DNA of 64,000 nt from Anagrus nilaparvatae (taxonomy: Eukaryota; Arthropoda; Insecta; Hymenoptera; Mymaridae): contig JAKSXM010000007.1 of assembly GCA_022575985.1 (NCBI GenBank), positions 50,002,501 to 50,066,500 on the forward strand, in the 5' to 3' direction. The translations under genes and the position numbers were made by a program. The first letter of the stretch is position 1; every line of letters starts with the position of its first letter. Below, piece after piece: positions 1 through 11,677 of the stretch. The notes below the pieces were generated by a model, which was given only the letters and a program-made list of their open reading frames with translations, searched no databases and had not been told where the DNA came from.

Positions 1-536
1 GAAATGTAGAATTGGAGAAAAATCCCTGGTGGAAACGTTACACATGAACTCTTCAGGGCTAATTCAGGAAGTTATGGGACCATTTAAGTTCTTTTATGGG
101 GTTTTCAGGGCAAATTAAGAGGCCTTGCAAGATGACATCTATAGTGTTAGTTTCTCATTTTATCCTCTAAAATTTGTTCAAAACACATTCGCATAGAAAT
201 TAACATTTACCCGATAATTTTATGTAATTTTTACAAAGACACGAACTTAAAATAAAAATATGGCATATACGGTAAAAAATTTCATCCCTCGTAAAAAAAT
301 AAAAAAGCCTAACATTATGAATTGGTTTCAACAAAAAAAAAAAAATCGAACAATAAATGGGCAGTGTAAATTTTTTTGCTGTAAAATGTAAAAAAGGATC
401 TAATAATAAATTAACAATTAATTTATGTAATAATTATTTACAAATTGTAATTTTTTACTCTTTTTAATTTTCATATACCTTATACTAAAAACTTTGGAAT
501 CAACTATTTCATTACCTTGAATTCTCATTTCCCCCC

Positions 537-573
537 TAATATAATACTTAGAAATCATTTCTCTTGCGAGAAC
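537..573 (-). promoter_or_regulatory. PSE/TATA-like promoter site P1
   Basis: Reading the minus strand, CTCGCAAGAGAAATGATTTC begins at 570 and TATATTAG begins 27 bases later at 543. It matches the family consensus CTCGCAAGTGAAATGATTT at nearly every base. By analogy with insect U6-type promoters a start would lie near 513; the first T-run on that strand is at 491-487. It is divergent to P2 and about 80 bp away. The TATA element is slightly weak. Confidence 0.5.
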
Positions 574-648
574 AATATTACCCCGAATCGCTAATTTTTT
601 TTACACAGTATTATTTCAAAATATCAAGACAATTTAATAGTTAACATT

Positions 649-686
649 TTTCTTGCAAGTGAAATAATTCCTGCAAACTATTAAAG
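649..686 (+). promoter_or_regulatory. PSE/TATA-like promoter site P2
   Basis: CTTGCAAGTGAAATAATTCC begins at 652 and TATTAAAG begins 27 bases later at 679. This is the most degenerate of the well-matching copies (CTTG for CTCG, AAATA for AAATG, weak TATA), but it keeps the exact register. It faces away from P1. A T5 run lies at 714-718. Confidence 0.4.
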
Positions 687-2555
687 ATGTGATTGACTAT
701 AAATTGTAAGAAATTTTTGAGCAGGCTATGAACCTGCTATGAACTGTTCGAGGCAATCGAATAATTATTTACGGGATGATATATTTTCTTATTTTTGAAT
801 TTTTAATTTTTAAGCCGGGGTATTGAAATAGATAGGTACTAGGCAAAAAGGACTTATCTAGAAGGACCAATTTCAGTTCTAATAAAATTGAAAACAAGCT
901 AATGAATAAAAAAAATTATAAGGAAATAAAAATTTTGAAACTGATATTCAATTTCAGATTTAAATTACGAATCCTAAGATTGATTATAACACAAACCTTG
1001 TGAACATTTGAAGAATATCAAGCCATATATGCTAAATCTAAACATTTATGACAGTTATTAATATCAAGTTTTTAGGTTATATTATTTGATATCTAACACC
1101 TGTGATCAAAAATATATTACCTACTTAATATTCCCTAAAGTCTCTTTATAACATATTATTAGCTAATAAAATCTTAAGAATAAAAAAGATTTAAAATAAT
1201 ATTTAAAAAGCCTTTATTCCGCTTTATTCATTTAAACATAAATGTTATTTATTTGACCATTACATAAATAAAAGATTAAAAATTAAATATAAAAGTTCAA
1301 ATATGAGGGTCAAATCTTATAATTTTATGTATATTGGTCAATCTGTATAAATGGTTTACTTTACATTTTAAACAATAATATTTTTATTTTAAAAAGGATT
1401 AAGAACAAAAAAAAAGGGGGTTATTTTTCTATATATTTTGCATCAATGAATTTTATAAAGATGATTTGCCTGTGCTTATAAAAAATGTTCTAGAAACCTA
1501 AATTATTCCTTTTATAAGGTCTAATGAATTTATATCTTTTATTTAATTGATAAATATTAATACTGACATTAATTCTTGAAATATTTTTTTAAAAAATTAC
1601 AATAGATAAAAATATATAATCTGAGAAAAGGGCGAAAAATAAAAAATAATTTACCGTTATTTATAAAATATTTTTTTATTTATTTAAAATTCAATTTCCC
1701 ATAAAAGCTTTTCATAAACATACATAATAGATAAAGATTAGTCATTGCATATTCTCCTTATGTATATAGCTAAAGAGAGAGATAGATGTATTTACGTACC
1801 AATAAGCGTAAAATTGGCCTATAACTGAAACTACGACCAAAGCAATCATGTATAATTGAATTTAAACTTTAGATACTATGTGAGGGTGCAAACAGTATAT
1901 GAATATTCAATTTCTCAATTTAGCTTTAGACTCTCTTTATCTCTCTTGTGCTTATATAATTTTAGTCTTAAGAAAATTTAATCAAATTATGTAATAACGT
2001 TTGTATATTAAAAAAAAAATTTAATAACTTAGAATAATAATGCTCTTTTGTTTTACTTTTTTTACGCTATGTGACAATTTCTGTTTATACTTTTTTTTGA
2101 TTTTGACATAGGCTTTTGTATTTAGGTATTTTGTATAGAAAAAAAAATTTTAATTTATGTTTGAGCAAACTTGAACATGTCTAAGTAAATTAAATTAGTT
2201 ATTGTAATAATATGATTAATTATTAAGATTGTTTCATTTAATTTTACAGATGAACAGTAATTGTTGCAAAATTTTTAATATGAACATTTTTATTATTATT
2301 TTAGTTATGTTGAAATCTATTTTTTTTCTCTTGTAAGTTGAATTATTAAATTTGATGAAATTAGAATTTTGAATTAGAAATTTTTTTTTCAGTAAGCTTT
2401 TAGTGTCATGAGAGATTAAAATTTAATTTTTAAAAATCAGGAAATCTGAAAAAGTCCCACTTGTTTAAATTGTACTTCGGGGTCTTATAAGTGTCCTAAA
2501 GACCCAAAAAAAAAAAAAAAAAATGATATGTTAAGCTTTAAAGCCAATGTGCAGA

Positions 2556-2729
2556 ATATTATCTGTTATTGGATCGGAAAAATTAAATACAGCCTAGAAA
2601 AACGTTTTTTGGTGGGGTCTTTTTTAAGTTTTTGATGGCCTGTCGTGGCTCCCAGAGGTCTAAATCAACCGGGAATCAGTAAGTTTTTGGAAAACTTTTT
2701 AGATATTGTTACTTAGACTAGGTTTAGTT
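2556..2729 (+). repeat. Dispersed repeat family R1, copy 1
   Basis: This stretch shares ordered blocks with the reverse complement of 9454-9645: 'attatctgtt', 'aaaattaaata', 'aacgtttttt', 'gaatcagt', 'ctttttagata'/'ctttttggata' and 'aggtttag'. The two copies are therefore inverted relative to each other. No coding capacity and no clear terminal repeats were seen, so the family type is unknown. Confidence 0.55.
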
Positions 2730-2963
2730 GCTGTGGACAAATTGTGAAATTTCTGTTAATTTTTCAATAAATTTCGATCTTTAGTCACATTAAACTTTGA
2801 TATTTTCAATAAAATTTTCCATCTGTTTGTATCTTAATTTTAGATGAAAATCGTCTTTCAAGCGATATTGAGCTATAGCTGAGAGAAATCAAAATCTTGT
2901 CCAATGTAGATACTTCAGAGGATGAAAAACTATACTATTAAAGAATGTAATCACGCTCGTTCC

Positions 2964-4206
2964 TAGTGATGGACGAGACCACGAGACTGGTCTCGATCTC
3001 GTCTCGGTCTCGTCTCGTTTTCGAGACGAGACCAAGTCGAGACCAAGCAACAATTTTTCGAGACGAGGCGAGATTATCCCACCGAGACTCTCGGTCTCGT
3101 CTCGGTCTCGAAATTTTTTTTGAAAAATAATTTATATGACAAATTTAAATTTAAGTACAAAGAAGTCTTACGTAAGCTTTTATTGCATACCTAATAAATG
3201 TATATTCATGGTAGGATCAAACTTTTGACAAAAAAAATGAAATAAAAAATTTATTCTTATTTTTTTTGTACATTCAGTACTAATACGAATGGAAGATAAT
3301 TAATAACTATTATTATTATGTATAATAAAAAAAATGGAATTATTAATTTTTGCTATAAAGTTCGCAGCTGCCCTAATAAAAATTTTTTATTTTTAAACAG
3401 TTCAACTTAAATCATAAATAATAAATAAAAAAAATATTTGATTATTTAGAATAATAAAGTTATAAAAGAGGTAATAAATAACTTTATCAAAATAATATTG
3501 AACAGGTATAAATAAATTCGCTATTATAATAGATAGGAAAATGAATATAATTATATAATTTTATTTTTAATTTTTAAAATTGACATAATTTCATGTTTTG
3601 TAAAAATATAGCAATTTAATTTTAAGTCCTTTGCGAGGGGGGTGTTAATTTCCTTTACTACATGCTAAATATAAAAAAATTTATCCCAAAAATGTTATCA
3701 TGGTTATTAAATTTGTCTAATATTCATGAAAATTATTTGTCTTGATTAATTATTGATATTGTGAAATATTTGATCTGGTATATTTTGATGCATATTAATT
3801 AAATACTTCTGAAGAATTATGTAAAATTATATTTCTTCGTTGGCGCCGTTTCAGCATTCAACTTGGATGAATTAGCAATAACAGGGCATTAGAGAAAGAT
3901 AAAAATTTAAACAATTGTTATAAACAAATTATTTTTTTTATTATTAAATAATCACCGGAAATGAAAAATGAACTACAATCAGAAAATAATAAGATTAACC
4001 AGTTTAAATGTCTAAAATATCGCAATATACATTTTTAAATGCACATAAAGATAACTTAAGTTTTTTTCGAGACTGTCTCGAAAATCGAGACGAGACCGAG
4101 GCGAGACCGAGACGAGACCGAGTCGAGACCTCAATTTTTGAAAATTTTCGAGACCGAGACGAGACTGACCCAAAATCTCGTCTCGTCTCGGTCTCGTCCA
4201 TCACTA
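2964..4206. mobile_element. Non-autonomous hAT-type DNA transposon, 1243 bp
   Basis: The ends are inverted (tagtgatggacgagacc at the left, its complement at the right, ending in ccatcacta). The element is bracketed by a perfect 8-bp direct repeat ctcgttcc at 2956-2963 and 4207-4214. An 8-bp target duplication with a TAGTG/CAGTG-type terminus is the signature of the hAT superfamily. Both subterminal regions (about 2964-3110 and 4066-4206) are packed with GAGAC/GTCTC words in both orientations. The AT-rich middle has no transposase frame, so the copy would depend on a transposase supplied elsewhere. The perfect duplication suggests a fairly recent insertion. Short frames over the right end are artefacts of the GAGAC array. 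Confidence 0.88.
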
Positions 4207-4214
4207 CTCGTTCC

Positions 4215-5754
4215 TAAACTATTCTTTCTGAGGTACAAACATTATTTTTTACTGTTTTGAGCAATAAATAAGTAGTACAGAAAATTTACAAAAAATAATT
4301 TTGGACAGAAATTCTGCCCATAAAAATCTTTGTTATACTGTATATTATTAAAAAATGAAAAAAATATGAGTGCCAAAAAACTGCTGATATGAAATTTTTT
4401 ATTTATATTTATTTGAAGTCAAAATGAGGGACAGAAACGAGATACTTAAGAAAAATAGGTATAATATAGTTTAAATTGATGATCAAATAAGAAGAAACTT
4501 TCATTATTTACATGTATATGAAAAAAGAAGGTAAAATATTTATAAGTACGGCGCCACTTGGACACTTCAACTTAATGTTTTTTACTGCAGATACAAAATT
4601 TTATCGTTATGTGTGCATACTTTTTCATATGTATGAATATATATATAGAAAATGTGCAAAATTTGGACATTGAAAAATATAATCTCTTTTAACTATACAT
4701 AACCTCATAATCGTTTTGAAATATACTTTTATATAATTATAGTACTTCTCTTCCATTTCTGAATAGTTGGTTAAACTTTTGAATTCTAAAACTAAAATTA
4801 CTTAAATATATGACATAACCTCAATTTCAAATGAAAATTAAGCTTTATTTTAAAATGGAATATTTAATGAAAATTACGTCCAAAAAGGTAACGTATTTTA
4901 TGTTATCTAGAAAATTTATTTAACTTAAAATATATATTTTTTTAAAATGCAAAAAAGATAAATATTTATTTATTTTTGGAAAAGAAAAAAAATTTATTAT
5001 TTTATTTAAACACAAAACGGATGTAATATAAAAAGTAAATTCACATATAAGAAAATTAAAAACAATGTATTTAATGTCTTTTTAGTGCGTTAAATACACG
5101 CAAATCTCAGGATATATTACGTAGTCACGTGGCTAAATCATGAGGGTGGATTTAAAATAAGAAACTGATTATAATCATTTTTATATAATATAAACATGTT
5201 ACACTTGAAAATATAAATCAAGAACATGAGTTTGGGAATTTTTTAACTTTTTTATATAAATAAATGAAAAAGATAAAATCAATTGAATGACTTTGTAGTT
5301 TTCTATAAAATAAATATAACGTACGTTTTTTAGTTTTGTAAATTAAATTGTCGGTGCAATACTCAGTTACGCTATTATAAATACATTGCATTGGTTCATC
5401 GTCAATTACTAATTAACTTGACATTTTTCTTTATTATATTCTCTTTTTCGTTTTCTGTATTTACAAATACAAAAGATTTTTTTTTATTGTATTGGGGAGA
5501 GAGTATAAAATTTGCATTTTATAATTGTTAAACCGATTATTTTAATTAGTTGAATACAAATGTCGGTTAAATGGATTTTTATTGTGATTTAATGTTAATT
5601 CATACTTCTTTTTTCGTTTTATTGTTTTTAACGATGTTTTATTCTTATTGAAACATTTTAATTTTGTAATGTAAAGAATTTTTTATTAAAATTTAGAAAT
5701 TAAAAGTACTTTCCTATTTCATAATCTTATTTAGGGTGAATATCTCAAACATTT
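4215..5754. other. AT-rich non-coding stretch
   Basis: No gene, RNA or repeat of note was recognised between the hAT element and the repeat at 5755. Confidence 0.55.
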
Positions 5755-5945
5755 TTATATATCTAGGGCAAAAAAGACTATTTTCTACCCTAGGTAAACA
5801 GCTTTCTTGCCCATTGTATGCAAAACTTTGAATTATGGAGTAAAATATGAGGTTGCATGATAACTCCACTCGCTTGATACGCTTGTCCTTGCATATAACT
5901 GCGTGTAAAATCAAATTAAATACTTTTTCCATTGTTTAAAAAATA
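5755..5945. repeat. Dispersed repeat family R2, copy 1
   Basis: It resembles 14715-14940. Shared pieces are a block around ctagggtagaaaata (inverted here relative to the other copy), 'gcatataactgc'/'agtataactgc', and the ending 'ttgtttaaaaaatagct'. One block is inverted and the others direct, so the two copies may come from an element with internal inverted repeats. Confidence 0.4.
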
Positions 5946-6284
5946 GCTAAAATACTCTAGAAATAGATGAATTTATATGAAAATATTTGGTTACAGATAT
6001 TGCCATAATGTTGTTGTTGTATATAAATACATTATACGCAGGTTTAGGTTACAGGTACACAAATAAATATGGAAAAACCTGAAGACATTTTTAATTTTGC
6101 TAAAAACGGTATATAAAAAAAAGTTTAAGAAAATTTTAAACGTAGATACGCATTAGGGATGTGTGATTACCCTAAAAGTCGGGTAGCCAATCCGAAAATT
6201 TGTATTTTTAGAATTTTTAGCCAGTTATATTTTGCATATTCATTTTGTACCTTGAAACAAATTTAGAAAAATTTAGAGTTTTAT

Positions 6285-6535
6285 CCAAAACTTGATCAAC
6301 TCATTAGGGCCTAATCGACCATCTTGGACAAATGAATTTTTATATAGCAAAATTAATATTCTGGACTAAAATGACACCTTATAAGTAATTCAGGCCACCA
6401 TTTCCGCTTTTACAGTAAGTTTTTAATTAAATACTCTAGAAGCAACATCATTCCCTAGTGTAGGATCAATTCCAAAGTATTTATTTGTCCAAAAATGATC
6501 GATTAGGCATTAATAGGTTGAGCCCAATTTAATCA
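6285..6535. repeat. Imperfect foldback repeat
   Basis: The arm at 6285-6340 (containing cctaatcgaccatcttggac) pairs with the arm at about 6476-6535 (containing gtccaaaaatgatcgattag), leaving a spacer of roughly 135 bp. No transposase and no clear target duplication are visible. It is probably an old MITE-like relic. Confidence 0.5.
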
Positions 6536-8454
6536 GAAAAGAAGCTGGATCTTTTTTGTGGCTTTCGTACAATCCGTTTATGGTAGCACATTTCTAATAA
6601 ATAAATTGTTTAAATAATAAAAACATTAATGGATAAAAGCCCAATTATCCAGGATATATTACAGTTGGAATATGTGGGTTTATATTGAATATTGAATTTT
6701 CAGAACTCTTTAAGAATGTTTTCCATCCATCAACTAATTTATATAAGAGTTTTAAATTGATTGAGGGTAGAAAAAATCACCTAAAGATTTAAAAAAAACA
6801 CACTTTTTATAACCCATACATTTAATAAATAATTATTATAAGCTTATTTATTTAATTTTATTTCAAAACATATAAATTTTTTTTATCAAAAGAGCTGGAA
6901 TACAAAAGAGTTTTATTTTTAAATACACGTTTTTACCTTAAAATAAAATAAAAAAAAGTATATTAATCTCTCTATATACACATTAACGTATATTTTAAAA
7001 TAAAAAGAAAACATGTAAAGCCACTTATTTATACGTTGAAATCTTTATATAATTCACCAGACATATTTTTTTTTATTTCATAAAATATTCGACTTTTATA
7101 TTTATTTCATCACCATATATTCAAAAAAAAAAAGTAATACATAAGCTGTATTTTGCTTATATTAATAAAAAAAATAACGCATGTATTAAGGGCACAGAGA
7201 AAATTTTTTAATGGAAAAAATTAATGCTTATACGTCGAAAAGAGCTTTTTTTTTAATTCAAATACTTTTTATATTATAACCCACAAATAATGAGAAATAA
7301 AGAAAAATAATAATGAAGTGTATAGAAAATTTTTAAGAGAAATATAAAAGCGATCCATTATGATTATAAATTTTAATATCCTTGTGTGTGCGTTTTTTTT
7401 TTTAATATACAGTAGACAAAGAAAAAAAGTACAATTAAAATTAGCTCTGATGTTTTAATTATCCGAAGGTGGTCGAAAAATAAAAATATGTTATTTTTTT
7501 ACTTCCTTTTAAAGGATATTCAAGATAAAACTTGAAGGATTAAATAGACATTTTTTTTGCATTACTTTTTGGGCTAAAAATGCATGAAATTAAGCATGTA
7601 CGAAAATAATTTAATTTTTGCAAAGTGTGTATGTAAAAATAAGAGAATATTTGTAAGCCGCAAGCAATTACTTTCATGTACACGGAAATATTGGCTAAAA
7701 TTATAATTTTTCTAAACACTCAACTGCAAAAGCTCTTTTTTTTTATTACTCACACGATAATGTAAAAAAAAGGGGTAGAGGAGGGAGAAGGAAAAGCTTT
7801 GAGATTTAAAGTGGAAATTTTTTAAAATAGCTTTATTTTTTTTTATTAACCGTGACCTGTACGTAAAAAGCTTTTTTTTTACAGTATGAAAGCATATTTA
7901 TATAAGCTAAATAACCGAAACATGATTATTGCATTTTTTTTTTGCTACTCTACTGAATAAATGTCAGTTTATACGCTAACAGTTTAAATTATAGACAAGT
8001 TTTTATATTATACTGTTAAAATGTGTTAGTATGTGTGTGCTGGCTTCTGGTTTATATTATATGAAATTTTTTTAATCCTTTCATTAAAGAGTGTTTTTTG
8101 TTGTTTAAAAAATAAATGTAAAACAATTTACTTTTTTTCGTTTTTGTTTTTATGTGTTTGGTGAATATTAATTTTTTCTTTTTTTTGGTAAAATTTTTTT
8201 AATCTTTATTAAACGTAATGAAAAATTGGTAGGGTACCTACTGTTTTTGTAAATTTATTTTTATTTAATGTACACACATTTTAATTATTTTATTTTTTAA
8301 TGGAAAATTGGTTAAAAATTTTTTGAAGATATGAATTTATTGATATTTACATATGTCTATTTTTGAATTTATGATTTTGAAATGTTATTTATTATCAAAA
8401 TAATGACATTTAGAATAAAAAATTTTTTTAACACTAAAATTTATGTACACTGAA
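6536..8454. other. AT-rich non-coding stretch
   Basis: Long A and T runs dominate. Nothing gene-like was found in either strand. Confidence 0.55.
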
Positions 8455-8600
8455 AAAAAATCCGCTTGCCGCAAGCGGAATTCCGCTTGTATCTAGCGGA
8501 ATTTTTTTTCTCGTCAAACGATTGCAAATGACTTGAAACGTAAAGAAAATTAAAAAAAAAAATTTTTCCGCTTACTTGGGATATGCGTTTATCGGTATGA
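8455..8600 (+). repeat. Dispersed repeat family R3, copy 1
   Basis: It begins with aaaatccgcttgccg and continues through 'gattgcaaatgacttgaaacg' and 'aaagaaaatt', with a loosely similar tail ending in 'cggtatg'. The same order of blocks occurs at 53353-53490 (there 'gattgcaattgacttgaaacg' and 'agtggtatgg'). The left end also holds a small palindrome, ccgcttgccgcaagcgg. Confidence 0.6.
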
Positions 8601-8896
8601 TAAGATTTGAGAAAATTTTGGAAAAACTTGAAGTTTTTAGAAATTTTTCGAGACATATAAAACCCTTTTTTGTCAGAAATTACGAATTTGGCAGCAATTT
8701 AAAATTGGGTCATTTTTAACCAAAAATGGTCATTTGGTTAATTGGCTACATTGATGAGAAAATTAGTGATAAAAAATTGCGGTTTACGACGTTTGATAGG
8801 TGATACTTACACCAAAAAAAATGAGACTAACCAGAAGTGTTTTGGTTAACTTGTGGGGTTTAAGCGTTTCATTGAAAATTACCAAAAAACCCTATT

Positions 8897-9453
8897 TTAT
8901 AACGTTGAACCCTGCGTTTCTAGGCCCAGAAGGTTGATTGGAATGAACGGAGGATAATCGGTATGTTTTTTCAACATAATAAACTCGTCCATAACCATTT
9001 GGTGTAATTTGGTGTTCCAAATGTATTGAACTCCCTTTGTTAGTACATTTTTGACAAATAAATATTTCTTCATAGTTATTAAATTATGGAATAAATTTGT
9101 TTCTTCGTTATCAGTAATTTTCAATAAAAATTTTTTGAATTTTTTATTCAATTCGACGTTGTATGGAATTGATGGTTTTATTGGAAGCATGAGAAATGCT
9201 TTTGGATTGTAAAATACTTCAAAATTTTTAAAATTATATTTTAAATTTTTCTTGGGTTTTGTAAACTTTTCTGTAGAATAAATTTTATTAGTTTGTTTAT
9301 GTAATCTTAATTTAACTGAACCTTTGATTAATTTTCCACAAATCTCACATAAGTACAACTTTTTAGTAGCATGAAATGTTTGATAATTTTTAAAAATACG
9401 ATAAATTTTAAGAAAGGCTACTTCCGGATAAGTACAGTAGTTTGGCCCCCGGA
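8897..9453 (-). pseudogene. Orphan C2H2-like open frame, probably a fragment
   Basis: A single frame stays open for about 185 codons on the minus strand, from just after an in-frame TAG near 9454 down to the stop at 8897. That is long for DNA this AT-rich. It has no ATG near its 5' end; the first M a translator would place at 9358 is a TTG codon. The readable part has a C2H2-type start, HATKKLYLCEICGK, followed by KLRLHK, but the second pair of metal ligands is incomplete. The rest (lysine-rich, ending NLLGLETQGSTL) matches no family I know. Its 5' edge abuts repeat R1, so it could be an exon, a transposon gene remnant or a pseudogene. Function unknown. Confidence 0.4.
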
Positions 9454-9645
9454 ACTAAACCTAACCTAAATATGTATAGTAGTATCCAAAAAGTTCGCAA
9501 AGAGTTATCAAAAAACTCACTGATTCTCGTTGGAATTAGACATCTAGGCCACGATAAACCCCCGAAAACATTTTTAAAAAAACGTTTTTTTAAGGATTTT
9601 TTGCATTTTATTTAATTTTCCCGACCCGTAAACAGATAATACTCA
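9454..9645 (-). repeat. Dispersed repeat family R1, copy 2
   Basis: This is the reverse-complement counterpart of 2556-2729. Blocks 'aaacctaacct', 'actgattctcg', 'aaacgttttttt' and 'aacagataat' occur in mirrored order. It lies directly upstream of the orphan minus-strand frame. Confidence 0.55.
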
Positions 9646-9844
9646 TAGACTGAAAAACTTCAAAATTCACCACCTAAAAAAAAATTTAAGGATGGTATAT
9701 TTTTTTTAGGCTCAAAAACCCGATTTTTGAAAAATTCAAAATTATAAGAGCTATAAGTTGATACCAGTTGAAATCTATTCGTATAATGTAATCGTAACTA
9801 CCTTTACTTCGCACAATTTTTAGTTTACGTTAATGTTCTATAAA

Positions 9845-9882
9845 TTTCTCGAAAGTAAAATGCATTTCTTATGCTATAAATA
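9845..9882 (+). promoter_or_regulatory. PSE/TATA-like promoter site P3
   Basis: CTCGAAAGTAAAATGCATTT begins at 9848 and TATAAATA begins 27 bases later at 9875. It is preceded by the T-rich lead (ttt) common to the family. The predicted start is near 9905 and the first T4 run is at about 9924. Confidence 0.55.
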
Positions 9883-10125
9883 AGATACAAAATTTTCACT
9901 TCATATTATTAAGTATTAAGTTGTTTTACGAAAAATATAAAATATTGAAATGAACGAAACAGTTGATATTAAATTTAAACTCGATAACCATTACCTAAAA
10001 TGAATTAACAAATTAAAAAAAAAAACCCTTAAATAAATAAAATTGTCTTTTAAGACTAGCAATGATTTTCCATCGTATCTTTGATAACTTAATTATCATT
10101 ATATTGTCACTTTAGCCACGTCTGA

Positions 10126-11207
10126 TAGAGTTTAAAAAATAATTTTTTATGAATTTACAAGATCAACTTTTATTTTCAGGAGGGATCTGTGGTCAAACTG
10201 CGTCTAGAGAGAATGACGAAAATTTGGTAATTCTTGCTGATTGGTTCCGCTATTTTCCGCCTTCTTTGCATTTTTTCAATATAATTTTTTTTTTTTTTTT
10301 TAAATTAAAATTATGTAATTTTTATTTATTTTGGCATGCTTAGAAAAGCATTATCTTTAAGTAATAATTAAATAAAAATTAATTTTTTTTCTTTGGTGTC
10401 AGTCTTTCTATTCACACTTTGGCTATGGTAAATAACGCATGTAAGTATGAAAGCCCAGATGAAAGCTGAATCTTTGTTCAGTTTTTTTTTTCCAAAATTG
10501 GCAATATTCGGTGTTAATTTAGGTCTCGAGTAAACTATTTTTTTTTTATGAACTTAAAACACAAATAAAATAATTTACATAATATATAACTTAATGATAT
10601 AAAAAATTTTCCAAAGCTCATTAAACAAAGCTTTATTATTTTAGACTTTTTTCTATACCTTAAATTTAAAACCATAAATCACCTTTACTTTTGGAGACAC
10701 ACCATACATAGACAATTCAGTTATACATTAAATATTTTTTTAAGCTTTAGGGGAAAATGATAAAACAAAGTATTATATTCAACAAATGAATGATACGAAT
10801 TTTCGTAGACAGGTACAAGTGATGAAAATCCCATCAGGAATTACAAAATCATGAATAAAAATATTTTATTTTTGTTTTCTCCATATAACATACGTGTTAA
10901 CCATAACATATAAATACAGAATTTATAGCTGATGAAAAAAAAAACTGTAAGGGATAAAAAAAAGTAAATTTTATTTTAGGTTTAAAGTTTCATGCTCTAA
11001 CGATTAGCTTTTTGGTTTTTAAAAGTTTATCAAATGTGGCATTTTTATACATATGCAGAAAAAAAATATATATAAGCTTTTAACAGAAAATATACATAGA
11101 TGTTTTGGCTTGTTGATAACGTTATGCTGTATAGTTTTCCAAAGAGTGATCCCTTTTTTTTTATTATTGTAAAAAAAAATAATAATAATAATGATTTATA
11201 TACTTTT
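10126..11207. other. AT-rich non-coding stretch with one exon-like patch
   Basis: At 10180-10226 a GC-richer patch is preceded by an acceptor-like ttttattttcag and followed by a donor-like gtaatt. It could be a small exon of an unseen gene, but there is no supporting homology. The rest is featureless. Confidence 0.3.
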
Positions 11208-11245
11208 TTTCTCGATCAAAATGGATATATTTAAATGTATATAAA
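11208..11245 (+). promoter_or_regulatory. PSE/TATA-like promoter site P13
   Basis: CTCGATCAAAATGGATATAT begins at 11211 after a T-run, and TATATAAAA begins 27 bases later at 11238. The middle of the motif is shifted relative to the consensus. I noticed this site partly because of its spacing, so it is weaker independent evidence than the core copies. No T4 run occurs until about 11386. Confidence 0.35.
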
Positions 11246-11400
11246 ATTCTAATTGAGTTTTGTCACACAAAAGTCAATTTAAAAAAACTGAAAAAAAAAT
11301 ATTTGCAATAAACTGTCAACGTATATATGAATTTCATGACAAAAAAAGAGAATAAATAAATAAAGAACGATATCAATCTCTTTAATTTTGTTTTTTTTCA

Positions 11401-11677
11401 TTTGTGTATATTAGGCTGAGTGTTATAGAATTTCAAAAAAATTGATTATTTTTTGAGAGCTTAAGTTATAAAAGTGATGGTTTTTAAAATTCGTCCTGAA
11501 AATTTTGATTATCACATAGACACTTTCTAGGTAATTATTATTACCCACATTAGGCTCTTAACACAACTCTTAACAAAATTTTCAGACTACCTAAAACCCC
11601 CTCATCACCACCTTACTGTAAAAAAAAGATAAAAACAAACCTATTTCAAAAACAAGGTCCAGCCTAATATACACAAA
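11401..11677. mobile_element. MITE with 18-bp terminal inverted repeats
   Basis: The left end tttgtgtatattaggctg is matched by cagcctaatatacacaaa at the right end. The 277-bp element has no coding capacity. The outer 'tgtgta/tacaca' could be part of the repeat or flank, so the duplicated target is not certain. Confidence 0.65.

Larger units (their letters stand above)
1..2555. other. AT-rich non-coding stretch
   Basis: No reading frame longer than chance and no recognisable RNA gene was seen here. Apart from the two divergent promoter-like sites near 540-690 it consists of A/T runs and short simple-sequence tracts, such as the A-run near 2505-2522. Confidence 0.6.

Noticed and set aside
4004..4217. 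Overlapping short frames with RDRDET-type repeats
   Set aside because: They arise from the GAGAC/GTCTC array in the hAT element terminus and are open on both strands because of the repeat.
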